Part shown: positions 1 through 7,649 of the stretch, in pieces
Position numbering within the stretch: position 1 is the first letter of the stretch
Layout: the number at the start of each line of letters is the position of its first letter
DNA from: Bacteroides sp. CAG:144
Lineage (GTDB): Bacteria > Bacteroidota > Bacteroidia > Bacteroidales > UBA11471
Direction of reading: 5' to 3'
Assembly (NCBI GenBank): GCA_000434215.1
Contig: HF999724.1
Coordinates: 4,806-25,958 of the forward strand
Length of the DNA: 21,153 bases
The notes under the pieces: generated by a model
The model's database searches: none
Told to the model about the DNA's origin: nothing
Seen by the model: the letters and a program-made list of their open reading frames with translations, nothing else
Made by a program: the position numbers and the translations under genes

Positions 1-44
1 AATGGGTAGTGGAGGAAATGTAATTACCTAAAAAATGACCGTAA

Positions 45-103
45 ATGTGGATTTTTTGACCCAGGGATAAAAAGTCCACATGATTTTGCCATAGAATCCA
101 CAT
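45..103 (+). promoter_or_regulatory. Candidate AraC-type operator upstream of the pectate lyase
   Basis: Three copies of the heptamer TCCACAT lie here: one inverted (ATGTGGA, 45-51) and two in direct orientation (75-81 and 97-103). The outer pair extends to a perfect 11-bp inverted repeat, AAATGTGGATT (43-53) with AATCCACATTT (95-105). The two direct copies start 22 bp apart, close to two helical turns, the usual spacing of half-sites for AraC-family activators. The proximal copy ends 18 bp before a TAnnTTTG promoter core. The inference is that the AraC regulator encoded at 4798-7269, or a relative, binds here. The repeats are seen; the binding protein is a guess. Confidence 0.45.
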
Positions 104-121
104 TTGACTCTCCACCGATAT

Positions 122-129
122 TAACTTTG
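122..129 (+). promoter_or_regulatory. Putative -7 promoter element for the pectate lyase operon
   Basis: TAACTTTG matches the Bacteroidetes -7 consensus TAnnTTTG. A TTTG at 103-106 lies only 15 bp upstream, shorter than the usual 19-21 bp, so the -33 element is weak. That would suit a promoter that depends on an activator. It would leave a leader of about 145 nt before the ATG at 284. Confidence 0.4.
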
Positions 130-283
130 TGAACAGATATATAACATTGCCGCCATGAAATACATTTTGTCTTGTATCGGAGGAACATATTTTACCATGT
201 ATTATTGCATCGGAGATGGGAGTGATGGGATAGGAGATTGGAATCGAAAATAAAAATAGAGTATATTTTAAAATGAAATTACC

Positions 284-1990
284 ATGAATCGAATCAAACT
301 GAAATCGTTCTTGCATACCGCAAACGTGGCTCTGTTGTTGAGCGTGGCCATTGCCGGTACTGCTCAGGACAAATTGTTGGCTTTCCCGGGAGCCGAAGGT
401 GGCGGGTGTTATGTAACGGGCGGTCGCGGAGGTAAAGTATATCACGTTACGACGCTCGAAGACGATGCGAAAAATCCCGGGTCGCTTCGTTATGCGGTCG
501 ACCAAAAAGGCCCCCGTACGATTGTGTTCGATGTGGCCGGAACCATTGAACTTAAAAGCGACCTTGTTGTCAATAACGGAGACCTTACTATTGCGGGACA
601 GACGGCGCCCGGAGACGGGATATGCCTTCGTAACTATTGTTTTCACATCAAAACCGATAATGTGATCGTGCGTTATATCCGCAGCCGCTTGGGCGATGAT
701 TCTGGGGCTGAGACCGATGCGGCTTGGGCACGGAATCAGAAAGATATTATTGTCGACCATTGCTCTTTTTCTTGGAGCGTCGACGAGACCGCTTCGTTTT
801 ACGGTGTAGAGAATTTTACGATGCAATGGTGTTATATTACCGAGAGCCTTGCCGCCTCTACGCACGTGAAAGGTGCTCACGGGTATGGCGGACTTTGGGG
901 CGGTAACAAAGCCTCTTACCATCATAACCTGTTGGCGCACCATTACAGCCGTACACCGAGGCTTGTTGGGAATGATGAGTTTCCCGAGAAATGTCTTATA
1001 GATATGCGTAACAATGTTATCTATAATTGGGGGCCGGTGTTGGGTTGTTATGGTGGCGGTGGCGGAAGTTATAATTTCGTCAACAACTATTATAAACCCG
1101 GTCCTGCGACCAACGAAAAGCCTGCGATTGCCGGGCGCATCACTCAGGCAGGTGTCGATGACACGTTTTTTGAGCATGGGGTTTTCTATTTGAGCGGGAA
1201 CCGTTTCGACTATACCAGTCCCTATTTGGGTTCGAAGGCACAGCAAAATGCTAAGGCAAGTGATGAAGATAATTATGAGGGACTCCATATAGTCGAAAGC
1301 GAATATGCTACGAAGGACGATTATATTGCCGATAGGGAATTTGTTGTGAGACCCACAACCACCCATACCGCAGAGATTGCTTATGAAAAGGTGCTTCGTT
1401 ACGGCGGTTGCTGCCTCCGTCGCGATGCGGTCGACGAACGTGTGGCGAACGATGTACGTACGGGGGGATATAGTTATGTTTCGGGGGATAAAGGTTCCAA
1501 TGGCAGTACAGGCGGCTTGATCGATGCTCCCGAAGATGTCGGCGGCTATGTGGAATATACGGCAACCGAATTGGAGATGAGGAATAAGCTCGACAGCGAC
1601 GGTGACGGTATTCCCGATAATTGGGAAGATATGTATGGGCTTGATTCGGCTGATCCGAGTGATGCATTGACAACCCATAAATCTGGATATAGTTGGTTTG
1701 AATACTATCTCAGCACGTTGGTCAACAGCATTACGAGAGAATGCCAGTCTTTGGAGTCGGGTATTCCTGTAACGGAAATGGAAAATGCCGATGCCGACTG
1801 GGCAATTACCTCGGAATCGGTAGCGATAAAAGGAGCGTCGGCTCTTCGTGCGTACAACCTTTCCGGAGTATCTTGCGATTATATCGTAGGGGATTATATG
1901 TGGCTTGGCCGTCTCGACAAAGGGGCTTACATCATCGTGGCCGACATGGGAGACGGGCGCGTATTGAGCAAGCGCATTGTCAAGAACTAA
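284..1990 (+). CDS. Secreted pectate lyase, polysaccharide lyase family 1
   Basis: Probably cleaves de-esterified homogalacturonan by beta-elimination outside the cytoplasm or at the cell surface. Residues 1-27 form a signal peptide ending GTAQ. The mature start LLAFPGAEGGG and the following GGRGGKVYHVTTL are typical of Bacteroidetes PL1 lyases. The parallel beta-helix carries IIVDHCSFSWS, and the RTPR motif near residues 223-226 matches the family's RxPxxR region with the catalytic Arg; IDMRNNVIYNWG follows. Residues 437-461 (DSDGDGIPDNWED) are an Asp-rich, thrombospondin type 3-like calcium-binding segment. The last ~60 residues (RAYNLSGV, then LDKGAYIIVADMG) resemble a degenerate type 9 sorting domain. 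The 568-aa length suits a PL1 catalytic domain plus this tail. The next gene starts 74 bp downstream with no clear promoter between, so they are probably co-transcribed. The exact substrate (pectate or methylated pectin) cannot be read from sequence. Confidence 0.9.
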   Translation: MNRIKLKSFLHTANVALLLSVAIAGTAQDKLLAFPGAEGGGCYVTGGRGGKVYHVTTLEDDAKNPGSLRYAVDQKGPRTIVFDVAGTIELKSDLVVNNGDLTIAGQTAPGDGICLRNYCFHIKTDNVIVRYIRSRLGDDSGAETDAAWARNQKDIIVDHCSFSWSVDETASFYGVENFTMQWCYITESLAASTHVKGAHGYGGLWGGNKASYHHNLLAHHYSRTPRLVGNDEFPEKCLIDMRNNVIYNWGPVLGCYGGGGGSYNFVNNYYKPGPATNEKPAIAGRITQAGVDDTFFEHGVFYLSGNRFDYTSPYLGSKAQQNAKASDEDNYEGLHIVESEYATKDDYIADREFVVRPTTTHTAEIAYEKVLRYGGCCLRRDAVDERVANDVRTGGYSYVSGDKGSNGSTGGLIDAPEDVGGYVEYTATELEMRNKLDSDGDGIPDNWEDMYGLDSADPSDALTTHKSGYSWFEYYLSTLVNSITRECQSLESGIPVTEMENADADWAITSESVAIKGASALRAYNLSGVSCDYIVGDYMWLGRLDKGAYIIVADMGDGRVLSKRIVKN

Positions 1991-2064
1991 CAATAAAGAG
2001 GTTGTATTTGTATGTACGCTCTTTCCTTATTAATACACAAAAACACACTTAAAAATTAAATGTT

Positions 2065-4191
2065 ATGAAAAAGATTATTTCTTTTGTTGTGGGGGCGTTG
2101 ATGTTATCGACGGCGGCATGGGCCGACTCCTATGTCGTTGATAACAAAGGCGACTTCGGAATCGCTTGGAATGCGATAGGTAAAACCGTTGGGCAGAAAG
2201 ATACTATTATCGTTACGGCTAGTATGGGAGGTATCAATGTGAATACCAAAGATACGGGTCCGCAAAAAGGTGTTATATATATTATTGGTCAAAACGATGA
2301 GGACGGAAAGGTACCTCGTCTCGATTTGCAAATCGGTATCGATACTTGTACCGAAAATGCTTTTAGTTTGATTTTCGAGAATCTGACGCTTTCCCGGCGG
2401 AGTACAGGTACAGGGGAAATAGTTTCCAGCCGGAGTACCCCTACTTATATCGATACGTTGGCTTTCCGTAATTGCGAAGTTTTAGAGTTTGGCCGTTGGC
2501 CTTATCGTTCGACTTGCGATGGTGGTAATATCAATTATTTCGAAGTGAGCGGTTGTACTTTCCACGATGCTGACGGTGAGCAGGAGATGTTCCGTTTCTC
2601 ACAAAGTATCGTCGAGGCTGTCATGGTCAACAATACTTTTTATAATTTGCCCAACATGAAAGCTTTGTTTGCTTTGACTCGCGTACCCGATGAGGCGGCA
2701 AAGGAGAATTTGATCTTTACATTCGAGAACAATGATGTGTTTGTTGCTAATGCAGCAAAAGGTGCTCTGATTCAGGTCGGTTCTTGTGCCGGTATGGCAT
2801 CGGAATATTACATCAATAACAATCTCTTCCTTTATCCCGATTGGGTGAATGATATGAATCTTCCGTTACCCGAAGAGAAGCAAACTATGATTTTCAGTGG
2901 CGCTTACGGTTCAGTCTTTGCTCAAAATAATGTGATAGAGAATTGTCGTCCTTGGACTGATGGCATGATCATAGATGAAGAAGGCGAAGGAGCTTGGTTG
3001 AACTATGACGAATCGACGGGCGAGGTAGCCGACATTACCGGGAATATGACAATGGCCGAGGCTCAACTCGATTGGTCGGATTTTGCCGCCCGGGAAAGCG
3101 GCGATTTCTCGATTTGGAACGGTCATAACCTCTATACCGCGGGTATCGAAACTGCTTATATTAAAGGGAAGTTTATCGGAGCCGAGAGATGGTATACCGA
3201 TACGCAAAAAATAAAAGCATCGTTTTCCTATGAAATAGAAGGCTCACAGTCGGCCAAAGTAAATATCGATCCGATGAAAGACCAATATTTCATCGGTGAT
3301 GAGATTACATTGACTGCCGATTGCAACGGACTCAATACGTTCAATGGTTGGAGCGACGGAAATACCGATTTGGAACACAAAATCGTGTTGGAAGGCGATT
3401 TGGCTATAACGGCCCGGTTTACCGAAATCGATTATTTGGCAGCATGGAATCTCGATCAGTTGACAAAGAATAATGAAGAATTTGCATCGCCGTTGGTTGC
3501 TAATTATACGAATAAGGCAGGTGATTATACACTTGCTTATGCTGGATTTGACGGATCGGATTCTTCTTTTGTAAGCACTCGTAACAATAAGTTTTCCAGT
3601 CGCGTTTTGGATCTCCGTAATTGTGTCGCTATCAGAGAAAGTTCCGATCTGCTCGATGAAACCAAAACTCCGGGCTATGTCTATATCAAATTCCCGACCA
3701 AAGGTTGTTCCGACATGAAATTCCATGCCGTTGTGGGTACCGACGGTTATTGTTCAGATAAAATAAATCTCGAATACTCTTTGGACGGTTTGAATTGGAC
3801 TCCTCTCGCATCGGCTGCCATCAAAGAAGCCGCCGATTCTGATAATCCCGATTTGATGGGACAAGGATTGTGGTTCCCGCTCGAAGCCGATCTTCCTGCC
3901 ACGCTCGAAGAAAAAGATGCTGTATGGGTGCGTGTAATTGCTGACACGGAGGCCGGACGTACAATGACTCCTCCGCAAGCGACGGGCGATGTCGAAATCA
4001 ATACTTATTTCTTGTATGTCGGGGAGATTCGTGTATCGGCCACAACCGACGGTTCGGCTATCGAAGAGGTGAAAGCCGATGAGCAAATCTCGAAAGATGA
4101 GCCTATCTATGATATAATGGGTCGTCGGGTCTTTAATGTTGAACCCAACCGCATCTATATACAGAAAGGTAAAAAGTTCATACAAAAATAA
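2065..4191 (+). CDS. Secreted multidomain beta-helix protein, pectate lyase partner
   Basis: Residues 1-21 are a signal peptide ending AWA. Residues ~22-310 form short repeating strands rich in N and F (FRNCEVLEF, VNNTFYNLPN, FAQNNVIENC), which looks like a right-handed parallel beta-helix of the kind annotated DUF4957/DUF5123 beside Bacteroidetes lyases. Residues ~387-456 hold an InlB B-repeat-like module (ITLTADCNGLNTFNGWSDG, then ITARF). Residues ~458-660 look like a beta-sandwich with EYSLDGLNW and VWVRVIA, possibly carbohydrate-binding. Residues ~678-708 (PIYDIMGRRV, then NRIYIQKGKKFIQK) closely match the type A C-terminal sorting/anchoring pattern. No catalytic residues are evident to me, so it may bind pectin or be a divergent lyase. 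Position after the PL1 gene and before a strong terminator supports a shared operon and a shared role. Confidence 0.75.
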   Translation: MKKIISFVVGALMLSTAAWADSYVVDNKGDFGIAWNAIGKTVGQKDTIIVTASMGGINVNTKDTGPQKGVIYIIGQNDEDGKVPRLDLQIGIDTCTENAFSLIFENLTLSRRSTGTGEIVSSRSTPTYIDTLAFRNCEVLEFGRWPYRSTCDGGNINYFEVSGCTFHDADGEQEMFRFSQSIVEAVMVNNTFYNLPNMKALFALTRVPDEAAKENLIFTFENNDVFVANAAKGALIQVGSCAGMASEYYINNNLFLYPDWVNDMNLPLPEEKQTMIFSGAYGSVFAQNNVIENCRPWTDGMIIDEEGEGAWLNYDESTGEVADITGNMTMAEAQLDWSDFAARESGDFSIWNGHNLYTAGIETAYIKGKFIGAERWYTDTQKIKASFSYEIEGSQSAKVNIDPMKDQYFIGDEITLTADCNGLNTFNGWSDGNTDLEHKIVLEGDLAITARFTEIDYLAAWNLDQLTKNNEEFASPLVANYTNKAGDYTLAYAGFDGSDSSFVSTRNNKFSSRVLDLRNCVAIRESSDLLDETKTPGYVYIKFPTKGCSDMKFHAVVGTDGYCSDKINLEYSLDGLNWTPLASAAIKEAADSDNPDLMGQGLWFPLEADLPATLEEKDAVWVRVIADTEAGRTMTPPQATGDVEINTYFLYVGEIRVSATTDGSAIEEVKADEQISKDEPIYDIMGRRVFNVEPNRIYIQKGKKFIQK

Positions 4192-4243
4192 TAATGTGAG
4201 TGATTTTTACGATTCATGACTCTTTGATGTAGAGTTTTATGGT

Positions 4244-4275
4244 AGGTGAGCCGGTTTGTCCGGCTCACCTTTTTA
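4244..4275 (+). terminator. Rho-independent terminator of the pectate lyase operon
   Basis: A perfect 11-bp GC-rich stem (AGGTGAGCCGG, 4244-4254, with CCGGCTCACCT, 4260-4270), a 5-nt loop TTTGT, then TTTTAT. It lies 53 bp after the stop of the beta-helix gene. Confidence 0.9.
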
Positions 4276-4276
4276 T

Positions 4277-4712
4277 CATTCCGGGCGAGGTCTTTTGACC
4301 GAATGTGAGAAATTTCTTACTTTATTTGATTATCATTCCGAACGCATGTGAGAAATCTTTGTTTTTCGGGGAGCTGTCATTCCGAATGAACATGAGGAAT
4401 CCCAATCTATTGTTTCCTTGAATGCAGTGGAAGGTTCATATATAAGCTCTCTTGGCAGGAGATTCTTCACTCCACGCTATTCCGTTCAGAATGACATGTC
4501 ATTCCGGGCGAGGCCGGTAGGCCGACGAGGAATCTCCTTTTTATCTGATTATCATTCCGAACGCATGTGAGAAATCTTTGTTTTTCGGGGAGCTGTCATT
4601 CCGAATGAACATGAGGAATCCCAATCTATTGTTCTCTCGAATGCAGTAGGAAGTTCATACATAGAATTCTCTTGGCATAGGATTCTTTACTTCATGCTGT
4701 TCTGTTCAGAAC
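4277..4712. repeat. Two tandem diverged copies of a ~220-bp intergenic repeat
   Basis: Copy 1 (about 4277-4499) and copy 2 (about 4500-4712) share long identical blocks, including CATTCCGGGCGAGG at 4277 and 4500, and a ~90-bp block starting GATTATCATTCCGAACG at 4328 and 4547, with a 219-223 bp offset. Each copy is built from shorter imperfect units with a CATTCCGAAnG side and a GAGGAATC or GAGATTCTTC side, the degenerate intergenic motif found in many bacterial genomes. The junction is a perfect 16-bp palindrome, GAATGACATGTCATTC (4489-4504). No open reading frame of interest is present. The rest of the 4192-4797 gap holds only the terminator and A/T-rich sequence. Confidence 0.85.
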
Positions 4713-4797
4713 GTCAGAACGAAAAGGAAAAAACTTTTGGAAATGATATTTCTTGAAATGACAGCACATTTTGTGAAGCGTAGTTTGGTCATCTCTC

Positions 4798-7269
4798 TTA
4801 TGTCTGCGCTTTTGTTGCTTTCCTCTTCACTTCGGAGAGGTATTCGCTCGGAGACTTTCCCGTGTGCTTTTTGAAACAGCGACTGAAATATCGGGGATCG
4901 TTGAATCCCGAACAATAGGCGATTTCGGCGATATTCATTTCGTTATTACTCTGCATATATTGGAGCGATCGTGTGATACGGTTCGCTATGATAAAATCTA
5001 TCGGGGTGCAGTTGAATAACGTTTTCATTTTTTGCAGGAGTTGTTTGCGACTTATACCCAGATGTAAAGCCAAGTCTTCCACTTTGAGGTCGGTATCGCC
5101 GATGTGAGCATCTAAGTAGGCGAGGAGTTTTCGGCTGAACGCATCGTTCTTATCCGTCGTTTCGGGACTGGAAGATGATTGGTTGGTGTCTGGCGTGGGG
5201 ATAACGTCGGGTGCGCTGACTTCTTGTTGCAATGCCCGTAACTTTTCCATTGCTTTTAGAGTCTGTTTTTGGGCATAACGGTCGATGAGCCACCAACCTC
5301 CGGCAATTGACAGCAGAAAAAGTATGGCCATGCACCAGCGTATGCTTGTTTTTTCGTACCAATAAGGCTGTATTTCGATGATGAGTTTTCGTTCATTATC
5401 GAGCCATCGGCCGTCTCCATTGGTGGAACGCACGGCAAAAGTATATTTCCCGGCCGGGAGGTCGACATAAGGAGCGGTCTCATTTTGCTCGGTAAGAGAC
5501 CATTTCATATCTTCTCCGATCATACGATAGGCATACCATACCGGGGAGGTGCGATTGTAATCGAGAACCGAGAACCGGACGGAGAATTCCCTTTCTTCGG
5601 GTCGCAAAGAGATGATACTGTCGGTATCGACGATAATGGAATTTTGTGTTTTGAGAGTTTTTACTTCCGAGATATAAATGGGGGTGAGGTTTGAGCGTTT
5701 GGCAACTTTCCGGGGATCGAATTGTATCCAACCTTCTCGACACCCTTTCATGATACAAGAATCGTTCAGTATGAAAAACGGGTTGACAGAAAAATGCCTT
5801 ACCTCTTTGGGGGAAGAGGGCGGGTAATGGTTTATGATTTTTTTTATCGGGTCGTAGGAGAATACCGAGCGATTGGTAACCCCCCAGACCAAGCCTTTAT
5901 CGTCGCTGCACAAAGCGGCAACCGAAGCGGGGAATTGGGGCGTGTCGATTTTTCGGAAAGGTACTTTTTCTTGCAGGTAGTTTTTCCCGACGATTTCGCA
6001 TAACTGGCCTCCGCAGGAAAGTATGACCTCTCCGTTATGGCTTTGCGTAACAGCCAATATGTTGTTTTGCGGGAGAGAAGTCGTATCGGTTTTGTCATGC
6101 GTTTGATGATAGAACCGGAGTTCGCTGTAATCGTTGAAACGTGTGTTACAACAGTATAAGCCGTTCTCGGAGAAAATCAGCAGGATGTCCTCTTTGAGTT
6201 CCAGAAAACTTCTCACCGATTCGGGAATTTTACCCTGAACTTTACTCAAACCGGTCGATGCATTGGAAAAAATATATGAGCCCGTACTGTCCGGGCGGGC
6301 GATATTGAGTTTGTCGTATTGTCCGCCGACCCATAATGTACCTTGCCGGTCGATGTGGATTTCGTATATGTTATCGAAGTCGGGATATTCCGGATTTGTT
6401 GCATTGGCTTTGAGTTGCCTGATTTTGAATTGGTTCCCTTCGTTTTTGGGTTGCAGTATGAGTAACCCGCTTTCTCTTGCAGCCATCAGGATATTTCCAC
6501 GACGATCTTGTTTGATAGAATGTACAGGATAAGGAAAGACGGTATCATCTTTTACGATGCGTCCGTCGGGAGAGAGATAACCGAGCGGATTCATGGTTGC
6601 GTCGTGTATTTGTATGCGGTTGTCGGTCGATACTACCCATACACGATGTTTGTCATCGCGGAAAAAAGTAACCACTTCGCTTTTTCTGTCGATATGATCG
6701 AACAGAGATACTTGACGGGTGATTAGCCACAATCCGCCACTTGTCCCTACCCACAGGTTGCTGTCGCGATCGTATGTGTGCATATAGATGCGGTCGACTT
6801 CGGGGCACTCTACCGATGCCAGAATTTCCTGCCAGCGGTCGTTGGGTACGGCTTTGTTTTGTTTGTATTCCCGTATGTCTTTTAATTTCTGCAAATCTTC
6901 GGGCAAGTTACCGAACTTTTCACGTTTCCGGTCAAACATGATAATTATGTTCCGTTGTTGGCATAAGATATGGTGAGAAGCGTGTTCTTGAATACGGTCT
7001 ATGCGGTTCGATGATAACGGACAGTCGGGAATCGGAAAATATGGTTTGATGTCGCTTCCGTCGTATCTGTAAAGACCATCGTTGGTAGCCAGCCAAATCA
7101 GGCCCACGCTATCTTGCAGAATCGACTTGACGACATAATTGGGCGTTTCAATAACTTGAAATCTCCAAAAATTTTTCTCTCCGTACCCGTTTATGACGAA
7201 TAAAATCGATAGAACGATTGCGATTGTCAGTTTTTTATATGGTATTTCATTCGTTGACCGTTTTTTCAT
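4798..7269 (-). CDS. Membrane sensor-regulator: periplasmic beta-propeller/Y_Y_Y fused to AraC HTH, no kinase
   Basis: A one-component transmembrane transcription regulator of 823 aa. After a hydrophobic N-terminal segment (residues ~12-28) come Reg_prop-type propeller blades such as VGLIWLATNDGLYRYDG, RDSNLWVGTSGGLWLIT and GTLWVGGQYDKLNIA. A Y_Y_Y (triple tyrosine) domain follows at ~570-640 (WYAYRMIGEDMKW, YTFAVRSTNGDGRW), then one transmembrane helix at ~643-663 and a short charged linker. The C-terminal AraC domain (709-823) has HTH1 near 728-748 and the family signature from 780 (IAEIAYCSGFNDPRYFSRCF). Classical hybrid two-component systems have a histidine kinase and receiver between these parts; here only ~45 residues separate membrane and HTH domain. 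The sensor would face the periplasm and probably bind an oligosaccharide. It is convergent with the pectate lyase genes, which suggests it controls them. The ATG start gives the hydrophobic leader at the expected place. No terminator is obvious after it. Confidence 0.88.
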   Translation of the reverse strand: MKKRSTNEIPYKKLTIAIVLSILFVINGYGEKNFWRFQVIETPNYVVKSILQDSVGLIWLATNDGLYRYDGSDIKPYFPIPDCPLSSNRIDRIQEHASHHILCQQRNIIIMFDRKREKFGNLPEDLQKLKDIREYKQNKAVPNDRWQEILASVECPEVDRIYMHTYDRDSNLWVGTSGGLWLITRQVSLFDHIDRKSEVVTFFRDDKHRVWVVSTDNRIQIHDATMNPLGYLSPDGRIVKDDTVFPYPVHSIKQDRRGNILMAARESGLLILQPKNEGNQFKIRQLKANATNPEYPDFDNIYEIHIDRQGTLWVGGQYDKLNIARPDSTGSYIFSNASTGLSKVQGKIPESVRSFLELKEDILLIFSENGLYCCNTRFNDYSELRFYHQTHDKTDTTSLPQNNILAVTQSHNGEVILSCGGQLCEIVGKNYLQEKVPFRKIDTPQFPASVAALCSDDKGLVWGVTNRSVFSYDPIKKIINHYPPSSPKEVRHFSVNPFFILNDSCIMKGCREGWIQFDPRKVAKRSNLTPIYISEVKTLKTQNSIIVDTDSIISLRPEEREFSVRFSVLDYNRTSPVWYAYRMIGEDMKWSLTEQNETAPYVDLPAGKYTFAVRSTNGDGRWLDNERKLIIEIQPYWYEKTSIRWCMAILFLLSIAGGWWLIDRYAQKQTLKAMEKLRALQQEVSAPDVIPTPDTNQSSSSPETTDKNDAFSRKLLAYLDAHIGDTDLKVEDLALHLGISRKQLLQKMKTLFNCTPIDFIIANRITRSLQYMQSNNEMNIAEIAYCSGFNDPRYFSRCFKKHTGKSPSEYLSEVKRKATKAQT

Positions 7270-7597
7270 GGTATCGTCTTGATATTTCTATTTCCCGAAG
7301 AACGGAATGGCGAGTAAGGTTCGCGCTGTAATTGATAAGCTACATGTTTTTCGATGAGTTATCCTTTCCGGTATTTTTACAGCGAAAATCTCACAGCATA
7401 ATTTCTTTTGACAAATAATACGAAAATGTGAATACCGAGTCAAATAAAAACGAAGTGTTTAAATTTGACTATTGCAAGACCGTATCCTATATTTCACAAA
7501 TATAATCAAAAGTCTTTTATTTTCTTGTAAACAATATAGAATATATTTCCCGATATTCCGGAGCAGAGCATAAATGGATAAAAGTAGATCGGCTTTA
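7270..7597. other. Intergenic leader region of the AraC regulator gene
   Basis: An A/T-rich stretch with no convincing gene on either strand. It separates the start of the AraC sensor gene (- strand) from the fprA terminator. The only feature I can point to is one TAnnTTTG-like element on the - strand at 7497-7504. Confidence 0.5.
7497..7504 (-). promoter_or_regulatory. Possible -7 element for the AraC sensor gene
   Basis: Reads TATATTTG on the - strand, matching TAnnTTTG. No good -33 TTTG lies at the normal distance. It would give a leader of about 220 nt, so the assignment is weak. Confidence 0.25.
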
Positions 7598-7635
7598 AAT
7601 AAAGAAAGGAGGCAATATTGCCTCCTTTCTTTATT
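7598..7635 (-). terminator. Terminator of the DUF2148-aguA-aguB-fprA operon (38-bp perfect palindrome)
   Basis: A perfect inverted repeat with 19-bp arms centred between 7616 and 7617. The core is AGGAGGCAAT with ATTGCCTCCT, and the arms end in A/T-rich flanks that give a U-rich tail on either strand. It begins 14 bp beyond the fprA stop codon. It could terminate in both directions, but no + strand gene runs into it. Confidence 0.85.
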
Positions 7636-7649
7636 CGTATGGAATATGA

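Noticed and set aside
3244..3726. A 160-codon open frame on the - strand inside the beta-helix protein gene
   Set aside because: Antisense shadow; the + strand frame continues with coherent domains through this interval.
4277..4712. CRISPR array
   Set aside because: Only two long diverged copies about 220 bp apart, with no short identical repeats, regular spacers or cas genes.
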